NCBI RefSeq assembly: GCF_013285555.1
Contig: NZ_JAAXLT010000092.1
Location: forward strand, 1-64,000
Reading direction: 5' to 3'
Source: Candidatus Cyanaurora vandensis
GTDB lineage: Bacteria; Cyanobacteriota; Cyanobacteriia; Gloeobacterales; Anthocerotibacteraceae
Length of the DNA stretch: 64,000 nucleotides
Shown: positions 27,207 to 36,010 of the stretch, one piece after another
Numbering within the stretch: position 1 is the stretch's first letter
Layout of the letters: every line of letters begins with the position of its first letter
Translations under genes and position numbers: made by a program
The notes under the pieces: model-generated
Seen by the model: only the letters and a program-made list of their open reading frames with translations
The model's database searches: none
What the model was told of the DNA's origin: nothing

Positions 27207-28233
27207 ATGGAGATTCAGCAAAAATTGTTGGTGCTGGGAACGAATTGTCAGGACCTCTCGGCGGCGGTTTGGACTGAGCATCTCTGGCTGGCTTCCGATG
27301 AGACGATGAGCCTGGAACGGCTGTCCCCCTCACCCACGGGTTATGACCAGCCCCAACAATTTCCCTTGACTGAATATTTGGATTTGGTGGACGACACCAC
27401 CGGGGCGGGGGTGGAAGTAGATATTGAGGGATTGGACTACCAGGACCACTATTTATGGTTAGTCGGCTCCCATGCCACCAAGCGCAAACGAGTCCGCCCA
27501 GACCGCAGCGATCTGGAGAATATCCGTCGTCTTACCAAGATTGAAGCCGACCCCAACCGTTACCTGTTGGCCCGGATTCCTTTAGTTGACGGAATTTTGT
27601 ACAAAACCTGTCCCCACCCCAGCCAGTTAGGGGAACAACTCACCGCTGCTGCCATCGGACGGACCAAACTCCTCACCCTCTTGGAAGAAGACCCCCACCT
27701 CGGACCTTTTTTGACGGCTGGGATTCCTGGCAAGGATAACGGGTTTGATGTCGAGGGCTTGGCGGTAATGGGAAACAAAGTCTGGCTGGGGCTACGGGGT
27801 CCAGTGCTACGCGGTTGGGCCATCTTACTTGAACTGACCGTGGAAGCGCGGGGACCGGGGCTTTTACGCTTTCGGCGGGGTGCAGACGGACTCGCGTACC
27901 GTAAACATTTTCTAGACCTTGGCGGCTTGGGTATCCGTGAACTATGTCGCGACGGGGATGACCTCTTGATCCTGGCAGGACCCACGATGATCCTCCAGGG
28001 GGTTATTCGTGTCTTCCGGTTGGTCAAGGGTTTACTTTTGGCTGAACCCAGTCTTATTACTCAGCAACCGGGCCGACTAGAAGTCCTCTTTGAGACCCCC
28101 CCCTGCCGAAAAATACGACCGGGCCGAAGGCATTGCCCTGACCCCAGAGGGATTGCTCGTGGTCTACGATGGGCCTGCACCAAGCCGATTTAAGGCTGAG
28201 GGCCAAATATGGGCGGACCTATTTACGCTCTAG
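27207..28233 (+). pseudogene. DUF3616 protein, frameshifted at a C run near the 3' end
   Basis: From ATG 27207 the protein matches the cyanobacterial DUF3616 family: an N-terminal DLSAAVWTEHLWLASDE, then VDIEGLDYQDHYLWLVGSHA, and DVEGLAVMGNKVWLGLRGP. At the run of eight C residues (28096-28103) the frame changes. The read product ends at 28193 with unrelated residues. One base fewer gives the expected ending (PAEKYDRAEGIALTPEGLLV then DGPAPSR) to a TAG at 28231. The family has a beta-propeller-like pattern and no known reaction. The C run is a typical site for a sequencing slip or for phase variation. Confidence 0.82.
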
Positions 28234-28294
28234 GGGAAACTGGACCCAACTGTCTAAGCGTAGTTAAGATTAGACAGTCTCCTAGGCTACAGTT

Positions 28295-29929
28295 ATGAGT
28301 CAAGTGGGTCAATTGGTCTATAGTAAATTTCCAGATTTGGGCTTGCGTGTTCTGGCGAGCGTGCAGGTCCCAGTTGCAATCCGTCGGGCTTTTGTCTTCC
28401 AAGTGGTCAATAACCGTTGGTCCATGAGTCAACCCCCAGCGGTGGGCTACCGCGCTGTCTATTTATTGCAACTGGGTCCAGCGCAATACCTCTGGGGCTG
28501 GCTTTACAGCATGGCGCAAGATGGCGGACCTGTACCCTATTTCCTGTGCTATTACCGCAACAAACCTCTAGATGATGCAGCACGGCAGATCCTCTTGGCC
28601 TATCTCGAAAAAGGCCCTCCGACGTGGGTGGATACACCCCCCGCTGACCCTCTTCCCGCCGTGGACTTGCCAGAGCTAAGTAAATATACGCCAGTGCGTC
28701 CCGGATTACGGCTGACCCTTCCTGGTCAAGCCGCGCCTTCCCTTGATTTATTCACAGCCAACCAACAACCGTCGGACTTCCTGCCCGTGCCGACCTTAGC
28801 CCCGCTGCCGTCGCGATGGCCTTGGGGTTTGGGAGCCGTCGGGATTCTCCTCGGGGTGGCAATGGTCGGCTATAACCAGTGGGAGTCCACCCAACCCTCA
28901 GAACGCGACCGCACCCTCATCCAGACGGCGCGGGTCCTTGCCCGGGCCGGGGACTATGAGCAGTGCCGCTCCCAAGCCGCCGCTGTCGCGCCGGATTCTG
29001 CCCTCCGCGCTGAAGCTAGCGTGCTCCAAGGCGAATGCACGGTGAACCAACCCCCACTCACCCTCCAGGGACATCGTGATACCGTGTGGGCGGTCGCCAT
29101 TCATGAAAAAAAACTAGTCAGTGGCAGTGCCGACCAGTTAATTAAATTCTGGGACCTGGGTACGGGTACCCCCCGCTCGCCCCTGTTGGCCCATGGCGAT
29201 ATTGTCCGGGCACTGGTCCTCAGTCTTGACGGACAAACTTTAGTAAGTGGCAGTGGCGACCAGACGATTGGCGTTTGGGAGGTCTCCACAGGCCGCTTGG
29301 TGCGGACTTTGACGGGACATACCCAGCCTGTCTGGTCCCTAGCCCTTGGTGCTGAGGGAACGCTGGTTAGTGGGAGCGGGGACCGGACGATTAAAGTCTG
29401 GAAAGTGAGTACGGGTCGGTTACTGAAAACCCTAACTGGACATACTGATCGAGTTTACGCCGTCGCCCTCAGTCCTGACGGTCAGACCCTTGCGAGTGGG
29501 AGTGAGGACCGCACGATTAAAATTTGGGACCTCGCCACCGGACAACACCGGACACTCACTGGGCACCGGGAGGCTGTCCGTGCCCTAGCCTTCACCCCCG
29601 ATGGACACTTAATCAGTGGGAGTTGGGATAAAACCCTGCGCGTCTGGGACCTTGCCACTGGCGTAACCCGCCACACCCTAATTGGACACCAGGACCGGGT
29701 TTTGAGTCTGGCGGTCCAACCCGACGGCACGACCCTAGCCAGTGGTGGCCGTGACAATTTAATTAAGTTGTGGGACATCTCGACGGGTAGCCTGCTCAAG
29801 ACTTTGACCGGACATCAAGACTGGGTGGTTGCGGTAGCTTTCAGTCCTGATGGCAAGGTACTCAGCAGTGGCAGTAAGGACCGCACCCTCCGGGTCTGGC
29901 CTGCCACTAGCTGGGGGCCAACACCTTGA
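28295..29929 (+). CDS. Membrane-anchored WD40 repeat protein
   Basis: A 544-residue protein. Residues 1-150 form a domain I do not recognise, rich in aromatic residues. One membrane helix lies at about residues 175-194 (WGLGAVGILLGVAMVGYNQW). A short helical region with two Cys follows (YEQCRS, QGECTV). From about residue 250 there are seven WD repeats, recognised by GH..V.A...SPDG...SGS.D.TIK.WD, enough for a complete propeller. Such proteins are scaffolds, common in cyanobacteria. The gene starts 61 bases after the DUF3616 gene. Its 3' end overlaps the convergent ferredoxin gene by 23 bases. Confidence 0.88.
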   Translation: MSQVGQLVYSKFPDLGLRVLASVQVPVAIRRAFVFQVVNNRWSMSQPPAVGYRAVYLLQLGPAQYLWGWLYSMAQDGGPVPYFLCYYRNKPLDDAARQILLAYLEKGPPTWVDTPPADPLPAVDLPELSKYTPVRPGLRLTLPGQAAPSLDLFTANQQPSDFLPVPTLAPLPSRWPWGLGAVGILLGVAMVGYNQWESTQPSERDRTLIQTARVLARAGDYEQCRSQAAAVAPDSALRAEASVLQGECTVNQPPLTLQGHRDTVWAVAIHEKKLVSGSADQLIKFWDLGTGTPRSPLLAHGDIVRALVLSLDGQTLVSGSGDQTIGVWEVSTGRLVRTLTGHTQPVWSLALGAEGTLVSGSGDRTIKVWKVSTGRLLKTLTGHTDRVYAVALSPDGQTLASGSEDRTIKIWDLATGQHRTLTGHREAVRALAFTPDGHLISGSWDKTLRVWDLATGVTRHTLIGHQDRVLSLAVQPDGTTLASGGRDNLIKLWDISTGSLLKTLTGHQDWVVAVAFSPDGKVLSSGSKDRTLRVWPATSWGPTP

Positions 29930-30221
29930 CGGCAATCGAACCATTCACTACACACTGACAGGCCAGCCGCGCCTTGGGGTTGCCCTCCGCCAGGATCGAG
30001 AGCAGGACTTCTTCATCAGGGGTGATGGGAGTGAGGTTTTCCAGGCCAGCCGTAATCTCAACTAGGCAAGTAGCACAGGAAGCCGCCCGACAGCCAAAGA
30101 AAACCGGGCTGTCGTACTCATCACAAATTTCCATGAACCGGCGGCCCGACTCGACAGTTATCGTCTTGCTCGTATCTTCAAAATACAGATTCACCGTCAC
30201 CGCGTTATCCTCACGTTTCAT
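29907..30221 (-). CDS. [2Fe-2S] ferredoxin, likely partner of the adjacent diiron oxygenase
   Basis: 104 residues. The cluster ligands follow the plant-type spacing, CRAASCATC (CX4CX2C), with a fourth Cys in ARLACQCV. The preceding segment (VESGRRFMEICDEY) is the usual ferredoxin fold. The gene is read with, and 47 bases after, the AurF-like diiron oxygenase gene. Such oxygenases need electrons, so this ferredoxin is plausibly their donor. It differs from photosynthetic PetF in its shorter loop and lower acidity. Confidence 0.88.
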   Translation of the reverse strand: MKREDNAVTVNLYFEDTSKTITVESGRRFMEICDEYDSPVFFGCRAASCATCLVEITAGLENLTPITPDEEVLLSILAEGNPKARLACQCVVNGSIAVKVLAPS

Positions 30222-30268
30222 GAAAAAAGAGGGGAGACAAATCCCCCCTCCCAGTGTACCCAGGGTCC

Positions 30269-31432
30269 CTAGGACGCGAAGGTTAGAGCCTTCTGGTGAC
30301 GTTCGTAGTTGACCCCAATCTCATCGGCATCCAGTTTCAGCCCGAGCGCGTCAATCAGCCGCTCTATCTGTTGGGCCGCATAACGCCAACGCTTTTTGTT
30401 GATAGGACCGAGCTCCATCCCGACTTGCTTCTCATGCCAAGCACGGGTCAAGGTGCTAATCTCCACCGGGTGATCCTTGAAGGCGGGGTGGTTGAGGGCA
30501 ACCCGTAGGGCATTGAGACCAATTTTATAGGGCGTGCAGTAAACGCCTTGGGTCTCACCGAGGTGAATCATCTCGCCGTAGGTCACGTAGTAGGCCCGGA
30601 TGTAGTTTTGGAGCATCTCAGTGATCATCAGACGGATGAACTTTTTGGCCCAAGGGTCCGCCGCCCTGAATAACTCCATCCCCATATCGAGAGAAGTGGT
30701 GTAGTGACGGGCCTCATCGGTCAGGTGAGCATTGGTCAGTTCAACGGCTAGGGGATCATAGTTAAACTTCTCGGGGGATTCAAAGAAGAAAGCCTCAGTC
30801 TGCTTAAGCTGCACGTTGGCGATGTAGCGGTACAACAGCCACAGCGCACCCAACCCGGCCCCCTGGACGACCTCATTAGGCATATTCTGAACCGCGCTAC
30901 CGACCATGTAATGCATGAACTTGTACTCAGAACCGAGGAGGTCCTTGGTCTCGGGGGCAGCACCTACTTCGCCATCAAAGAAACCAATCTCGTCAAACTT
31001 CTCGTTGGGCAACTGAGCTTCACGGCAGACCATCTTGTGGATCGTGCGGAAGGACCAAATGTGGTCATATTCTTCATTAGTTTCTTGCTGTAAAACCATG
31101 TAGTCATCAGAGTATTGGTCGAATACACGTTCAGCGACATACATGTTAGAAGCAATCGTCTGCATTTCAGAACGGGCAATATACTTATAGGCGTGGGTCC
31201 AAGTCAGGGCTGAGAGGATCGAACGGTGCTCAGGTCCCAACTTAGACAGGTAATCACACATCATGATCGGTAGGGGAATCATCTCCGGGTGAGAATAGAG
31301 CTTCCCAGTTTGAATACCTTGCTTGCTCAGACCAATTGCAACGAACTTGAGTTCGCAGGGTTGGCTGTGGGCACGCTCGAAAAGCGCATTTTGGACCTTG
31401 GTAAATTTGGGGTCCATTTTGACAACAGACAT
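30269..31432 (-). CDS. AurF/CmlI-like non-haem diiron oxygenase
   Basis: A 387-residue all-helical ferritin-like protein. The diiron ligand pattern of AurF is visible: Glu89 (ARSEMQ), Glu121-x2-His124 (EEYDHIW), and His236-x3-Glu240-x2-His243 (HLTDEARH), with Glu213 as a candidate for the remaining carboxylate. AurF and CmlI oxidise aryl-amines to nitro groups. Cyanobacterial homologues have no proven substrate that I can name. A ferredoxin gene follows in the same transcript. No peptide-synthetase or polyketide genes are nearby, so a housekeeping or stress role is as likely as natural-product tailoring. Start ATG 31432; the upstream region contains an AT-rich stretch. Confidence 0.72.
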   Translation of the reverse strand: MSVVKMDPKFTKVQNALFERAHSQPCELKFVAIGLSKQGIQTGKLYSHPEMIPLPIMMCDYLSKLGPEHRSILSALTWTHAYKYIARSEMQTIASNMYVAERVFDQYSDDYMVLQQETNEEYDHIWSFRTIHKMVCREAQLPNEKFDEIGFFDGEVGAAPETKDLLGSEYKFMHYMVGSAVQNMPNEVVQGAGLGALWLLYRYIANVQLKQTEAFFFESPEKFNYDPLAVELTNAHLTDEARHYTTSLDMGMELFRAADPWAKKFIRLMITEMLQNYIRAYYVTYGEMIHLGETQGVYCTPYKIGLNALRVALNHPAFKDHPVEISTLTRAWHEKQVGMELGPINKKRWRYAAQQIERLIDALGLKLDADEIGVNYERHQKALTFAS

Positions 31433-31575
31433 AAATGCTCTCCATCGGGCTAGGTCACCTTTAGCATGTTATTCTAGAGAACAAAAAATAACTGCATTTC
31501 CTACAGAAGTTTCATAATTGTCGGGGCTGGAGAAGTAGCAGGTGATAATAGAAGAGTCAGGGGATTGGGGTCAGG

Positions 31576-32322
31576 ATGAGCCGTTATTACCGCGCTACGG
31601 GCATCAACCTCAAGCGTCAGCCTCTAGGCGAAGCGGATCTTTTATTAACTATTTTTACGCGCGAACAGGGCCTCCTCAAGGCGGTGGCGAAGGGAGCACG
31701 CAAGGCCCGCGCCAAAATGGGGGGCCGACTCGACCTTTTTGTAGTCAATGACCTACAACTCTATTCAGGCCGCAGCCTAGACCAAGTAGTCCAAGCTGAG
31801 ACTCTACACAGTTTCAATCGGCTCAGTCGAGACTTGGGTCGTCTGGGGAGTGCTCAATACTGGGCGGAAGCGGTACTGGCGGAGGCGGTGCCCGGTCAGG
31901 GACACCCAGAATTATTTGACCTATTCCTAGAACATCTTGGTCGTCTGGAGTCCTGTGCGACTCCAGAGATCATGGCCCAGCTAGTCCATGGGCTTTACCA
32001 ATTTCTCCAAGTGAGCGGAGTTGCCCCGGTCGTAGATTACTGTACCTCGACGGGCCGGGTCCTCAGTCAGGAAGCAGCGGGGTTTAGTCTGCCCCTCGGC
32101 GGGTTAGTGGCTACCGAATGCCTTAGTGACCTCACCCAAACCCAACCTGTCACCCAGGAACAGGTCAACGCCCTCCAGTGGCTCCCCCAACCCGTCCTGC
32201 CCCCAGAACTGCTAGTCCACCCGATTTGGTCTGATGTGGAGCGGCTGTTACGCCGCTACTTGGAATTTTATTTGCAACGCTCAGTCCGCTCTGCCGACCT
32301 CTTGGCGGTCTGTCTGGCCTAG
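31576..32322 (+). CDS. recO: DNA repair protein RecO
   Basis: A 248-residue protein with the N-terminal OB-fold (ATGINLKRQPLGEADLLLTI) and KGARKARAKMGGRLDLF, typical of RecO, which loads RecA at gaps with RecR. The C-terminal part is helical and lacks a full set of zinc-binding Cys residues. Length is normal. The stop shares a CTAG with the convergent DUF445 gene. Confidence 0.9.
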   Translation: MSRYYRATGINLKRQPLGEADLLLTIFTREQGLLKAVAKGARKARAKMGGRLDLFVVNDLQLYSGRSLDQVVQAETLHSFNRLSRDLGRLGSAQYWAEAVLAEAVPGQGHPELFDLFLEHLGRLESCATPEIMAQLVHGLYQFLQVSGVAPVVDYCTSTGRVLSQEAAGFSLPLGGLVATECLSDLTQTQPVTQEQVNALQWLPQPVLPPELLVHPIWSDVERLLRRYLEFYLQRSVRSADLLAVCLA

Positions 32323-33557
32323 AGATTGGGCAGGATATAGACCAGAAGGACCATCTCCAAGAACCCAGCGAAAAAACCCACGACGGCTCCCACATAGGGT
32401 AGAGCTTGTAGTTCGGAGCGGGCGACGGATTGGATGGCATCCTCTAGTTCCGCCGGGGAGGTCTGGTTAATCTTGGTGATTACAGCTTCCTCCAGACCCA
32501 GGGAGGGGAGGAGTTTTGTCACTAATTGCTCTAGTTCCTCACTGAGGTATTGGTCTAAAATCCGTGCGCCTTCTTCTGCCACCGGGTCAATCCATTCCAG
32601 GATGGTCTCGCTGGTAACAGCCCGGTTTAAAAGGGCCTCTGCCTGCTCCGTCCAGTTGATACTTTCACTGATCCGTTGGGAGAAGTCCGGGATGGTGGCG
32701 GTGAGGGCCTGCTCCAGGGCACCGACGAGCTGGGTCTTGGTGGCATCTAGAGTAGCAGGGGGAAGTTTTTGGAAGCTCGCGCTCACCAATATGTCCGTCA
32801 GTCGGTCCCGCAACCGGATGTTGCTCAATACATCTTTGAATAAAGCGCGGGCCTGTTCCGGTTGGTCGCGGCAGAAATCCTTGAGGCGACCGAGGGGACC
32901 CTTCACCCCAATCACATTCGCCAATAACCAATAGCCGCCCTGGGAGCGGTCGCGGGCCTGACGGTCGAGTTCATCAATTGTGGTGGCGGAGAGGCCATTC
33001 ACGAGGGCTTGACGCAACAGTTCGGGGGTGAGAACGCTCTCATTAATCCACCCAGCAATCGTCTCGCCCTGGGCGCGGCTGAGGGTGAAGGGCAACACCA
33101 TCCGGTCAAATACTTGGCCTAGGGCTTGGTCAGTGAAGGAGGAGCGGCCTAGTTCTGCTGTCCACTGGGGCAAGGAGTCCTCTAAGATGCGCTGTAACAA
33201 GCCCCCCAAGCCCTGGGCCAGCCGTTCCCGTTGCCGGGGGTCATTCAGTTGGCCCAAGCCGTAGAGTAGAACCCAACGGATACCTTGCGCCAACTGTTCG
33301 CGGCCCAAGAGCCGACGGGCGATGCGGTGGACTTCTTCTGGGGTCAGAAGTTTATCAGTCAGCGTCGTGGCGACTTTGCGGGCAAACCGTTCCTGGCCCC
33401 TGGGGAATAGTCCTGGGGTCAACGGGATTTGACGACCCAGAAAAAACAGGGGCCGATAGGGACGAAACAACATTTTGATGGCAATGGTATCGGCAGTAAA
33501 GCCAATCACCGAACCGACCACCGGGGGCAAAATGTAATGCCAAAAGGTAACTTCCAT
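32319..33557 (-). CDS. DUF445 membrane-associated protein
   Basis: A 412-residue protein with hydrophobic segments at the two ends: WHYILPPVVGSVIGFTADTI at the N-terminus and PYVGAVVGFFAGFLEMVLLV at the C-terminus. The long helical centre (about residues 70-370) and the block LFFLGRQIPLTPGLFPRG are hallmarks of the DUF445 family, which includes YheB of Bacillus. Function is unknown. The gene converges with recO, sharing stop bases. Confidence 0.87.
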   Translation of the reverse strand: MEVTFWHYILPPVVGSVIGFTADTIAIKMLFRPYRPLFFLGRQIPLTPGLFPRGQERFARKVATTLTDKLLTPEEVHRIARRLLGREQLAQGIRWVLLYGLGQLNDPRQRERLAQGLGGLLQRILEDSLPQWTAELGRSSFTDQALGQVFDRMVLPFTLSRAQGETIAGWINESVLTPELLRQALVNGLSATTIDELDRQARDRSQGGYWLLANVIGVKGPLGRLKDFCRDQPEQARALFKDVLSNIRLRDRLTDILVSASFQKLPPATLDATKTQLVGALEQALTATIPDFSQRISESINWTEQAEALLNRAVTSETILEWIDPVAEEGARILDQYLSEELEQLVTKLLPSLGLEEAVITKINQTSPAELEDAIQSVARSELQALPYVGAVVGFFAGFLEMVLLVYILPNL

Positions 33558-33618
33558 GATTTCGGGGCCGGGGTGTATTTAAATTATGGCTCTAGCTTTT
33601 GGGCAGCGGCAAACACCC

Positions 33619-35397
33619 CTAAATTGGATACCTCGCTTTTACATTTAGATACCAGTTCGTCCAATCAAGTAATAGGAAAAGACTGTTTTCTATATGGGCC
33701 TCTAAGCCACCCTGAGTATGTAATTCCTGGAGGGCTTGGGCCAACCGGGGCTGGTCCACGATTTCCGCTAGGGGCGGGCAGTCACGGACTTGCTGACAGA
33801 GCTCTCGGGCACATTCACTCAACAGACCCGAGCGGCGGAGGGGGTCGAAGTAATTGACCTTGGGCCGCCAGCGCACTTCCTCGGGTAAATAGCCCGCTGT
33901 CGCCTGTCGCAGAAAAATCTTGCGGTGCTGGGGGTCAATCTGGATTTGGGGCGGGATGGCAAGGATAAAGCGAATCAGCCGTTCATCGGCGAAGGGCGAG
34001 AGGGGTTCTAGTCCGTGTGCAGCATACAAAATATCCTGCTGGGGCGGTTGATTTAGCCCCCAGGTTAGGCCAGTCTGGAAATCCTGGGACCGAGAATTCT
34101 CTAGAGACTGACGATAGCTAGCTTGGACGAGGGGCTGGGCCACATAGCTGGGGTAAAACCAGGGGGGCAACGGGTCAGGCTGTGACCGCTTGAAGAGAAT
34201 CCACCGCCACTGCCAAGACTGGGGCAACCGGGGCATGACCCATTCTCGCCAGAGCCAAGCCGGGGCCTGTTGGCGCCCGAGCATCAACCTGAGAGCCAGC
34301 CCCCCCGCCCCCGCCCGAAATAACGCTGGGAAGTTCTCCCGAAAAATCTCGTCGCCCCACTCGCCGTCCAATAGGGTCCCCAACCCGAGAGCCCGGGCTT
34401 GGGCCATGGCTCGTAAATGCAGGGGCGTGGTACAGACTGGAATCGGATCGTCAGGAACGGGTAAGGTCGCCCAGGGGACTGCAAACCCGTGGGTGTCGTC
34501 GCTGGGGATAGGATGCCAACGGGTCTGCGGGTAATGGTCTAAAAAAGTCTGGATCGGCCCGCGCTCATCAAATTCAGGGTAGATCTCAGTGACGAAGGAG
34601 AGCGCGTCCACAGTCGGTAGATGCTTTAGGGTTGCCGCAGTAATCGTGGTGGAATCCAGGCCCCCACTGAGGGTGACCCCAGCAGGCCGGGGATGACGGA
34701 GGCGGTCACTAACTGCTCGTCCCAGCACCTCCCAAAAAGCTTCGTAATACTCACCTGGAGTCTGGTAGCGCACATCCAGCGGGGTGAGGGACCGGAACTG
34801 ACGGGTTAACTGACCGCGTTGCAGGACCAGAGTCTCCCCCAATCTGAGACGACGGATCGCTTTAAAAGGGGTACAACCCGGTGTTTGCTGCCACCACTCC
34901 CCGAAGGTATGGGCCAAATAGTCTTCGTCCAGTGCCCCGCTGACCTGGGGGTGATGCAACAGGGAGACCACCCGCGAACTCACTAAAAGCGTCTGACCAT
35001 CCCAGAAGTAGGCTAAGGGTTTACGCCGCATCAGGTCTCCACTCACTAGTAAGCGGTCAGCCCCTGGGTCCCACAGGACAAAAGCATAGTCCCCCACTAA
35101 ACTCGCCAGCCCCCCTGACCGATACGCGGTGATTAACCGTTGACCATCGGTGGTTTGACAGCCCGGTTCGCGCTGGTCCAGGCGGCCCGTCCAGACCAGC
35201 ACACAGCCTTGGTCGTGGAGAACCGGGGGTTCCTGTTGAGCTTGCCCGGTGTTGTAACGCTGGGTGCGCCCGAGACTCAGCCCACAGGGGTCATGCCAAT
35301 CCCCCTGGTCATCCCCGCCTAAGACCGCGAGATCCTGGAGCATCACGGACCAAGGGGTAGGCTGGCGGCTCTGCCAGACGGCTAAGATCCCGCTCAT
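33619..35397 (-). CDS. Asparagine-synthetase-like enzyme lacking the N-terminal Cys
   Basis: A 592-residue protein with an N-terminal Ntn-hydrolase-like (class II glutaminase) domain and a C-terminal ATP-PPi synthetase domain. The PP-loop is GVTLSGGLDSTTITA (about residues 245-260), with LLDGEWGDEIF further on. The start is MSGILAVW: the position after Met is Ser, not the catalytic Cys2 of AsnB, so glutamine hydrolysis is not expected. Such proteins resemble lasso-peptide cyclases and other amide-forming enzymes, which use ATP to activate a carboxylate. No precursor peptide or leader peptidase gene is visible nearby, so the product is unknown. Confidence 0.8.
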   Translation of the reverse strand: MSGILAVWQSRQPTPWSVMLQDLAVLGGDDQGDWHDPCGLSLGRTQRYNTGQAQQEPPVLHDQGCVLVWTGRLDQREPGCQTTDGQRLITAYRSGGLASLVGDYAFVLWDPGADRLLVSGDLMRRKPLAYFWDGQTLLVSSRVVSLLHHPQVSGALDEDYLAHTFGEWWQQTPGCTPFKAIRRLRLGETLVLQRGQLTRQFRSLTPLDVRYQTPGEYYEAFWEVLGRAVSDRLRHPRPAGVTLSGGLDSTTITAATLKHLPTVDALSFVTEIYPEFDERGPIQTFLDHYPQTRWHPIPSDDTHGFAVPWATLPVPDDPIPVCTTPLHLRAMAQARALGLGTLLDGEWGDEIFRENFPALFRAGAGGLALRLMLGRQQAPAWLWREWVMPRLPQSWQWRWILFKRSQPDPLPPWFYPSYVAQPLVQASYRQSLENSRSQDFQTGLTWGLNQPPQQDILYAAHGLEPLSPFADERLIRFILAIPPQIQIDPQHRKIFLRQATAGYLPEEVRWRPKVNYFDPLRRSGLLSECARELCQQVRDCPPLAEIVDQPRLAQALQELHTQGGLEAHIENSLFLLLDWTNWYLNVKARYPI

Positions 35398-35487
35398 GTC
35401 CTTGGTACCGATTGCAAATTCTTACGCCTAGGGTCGTTCCAGGGTGTATTTTGGCAAGAGAGTGTCACAGTCACTTAGGGGTATCTC

Positions 35488-35973
35488 ATGCTTGATGTCA
35501 TTGACCAAGTGATCAAAGAATACGATACCAAGGGTCAGTACTTGGATGGCGCGGCCCTAGAGCGGTTACGGTCCTACTACACCTCGGGGGAGCTGCGGGT
35601 CAAGGCGGCTCAGTCTATCACCGCTAACGCCGAGAATATCATCCGCGCCGCTGTCGCTCGGACCCTCCTCTATACGCCCGTGACCCGTCCGGGGGGCAAT
35701 ATGTACTATGCCCGCCGCTATGCCGCCTGTATCCGGGATATGGATTACTTCCTGCGCTACGCGACCTTTGCGATGTTGGCGGACAACACCTCACTCCTGG
35801 ATGAGTACGTGCTGAAGGGTTTGGTGGAGACTTACCGGGCCCTGGGCGTACCCCTGGATGCCACGGTGCGCTCAATCAATGCGCTCAAAGACGTAGTCAC
35901 GGGGCAGGTGGGCTCCCCCGCCGGTCAGGAGATGGCGAAACAGTTCGACCACCTAGCGCGTGGCCTGAGCTAG
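35488..35973 (+). CDS. Allophycocyanin beta-family subunit
   Basis: A 161-residue phycobiliprotein. The chromophore Cys lies in RRYAACIRDMDYFLRYATF, and PGGNMY carries the Asn that is methylated in beta subunits. Compared with ApcB and ApcF it shares ELRVKAAQSITANAENI with ApcB-like sequences. It stands alone rather than beside apcA, which is how apcF (the beta-18 core subunit) is usually placed. I cannot decide between ApcB and ApcF, so no symbol is given. Phycobilisome cores transfer energy to the photosystems. Confidence 0.88.
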   Translation: MLDVIDQVIKEYDTKGQYLDGAALERLRSYYTSGELRVKAAQSITANAENIIRAAVARTLLYTPVTRPGGNMYYARRYAACIRDMDYFLRYATFAMLADNTSLLDEYVLKGLVETYRALGVPLDATVRSINALKDVVTGQVGSPAGQEMAKQFDHLARGLS

Positions 35974-36010
35974 GAATTGGTACACTCTTGATCAATGCTG
36001 TTGCCCGCCC

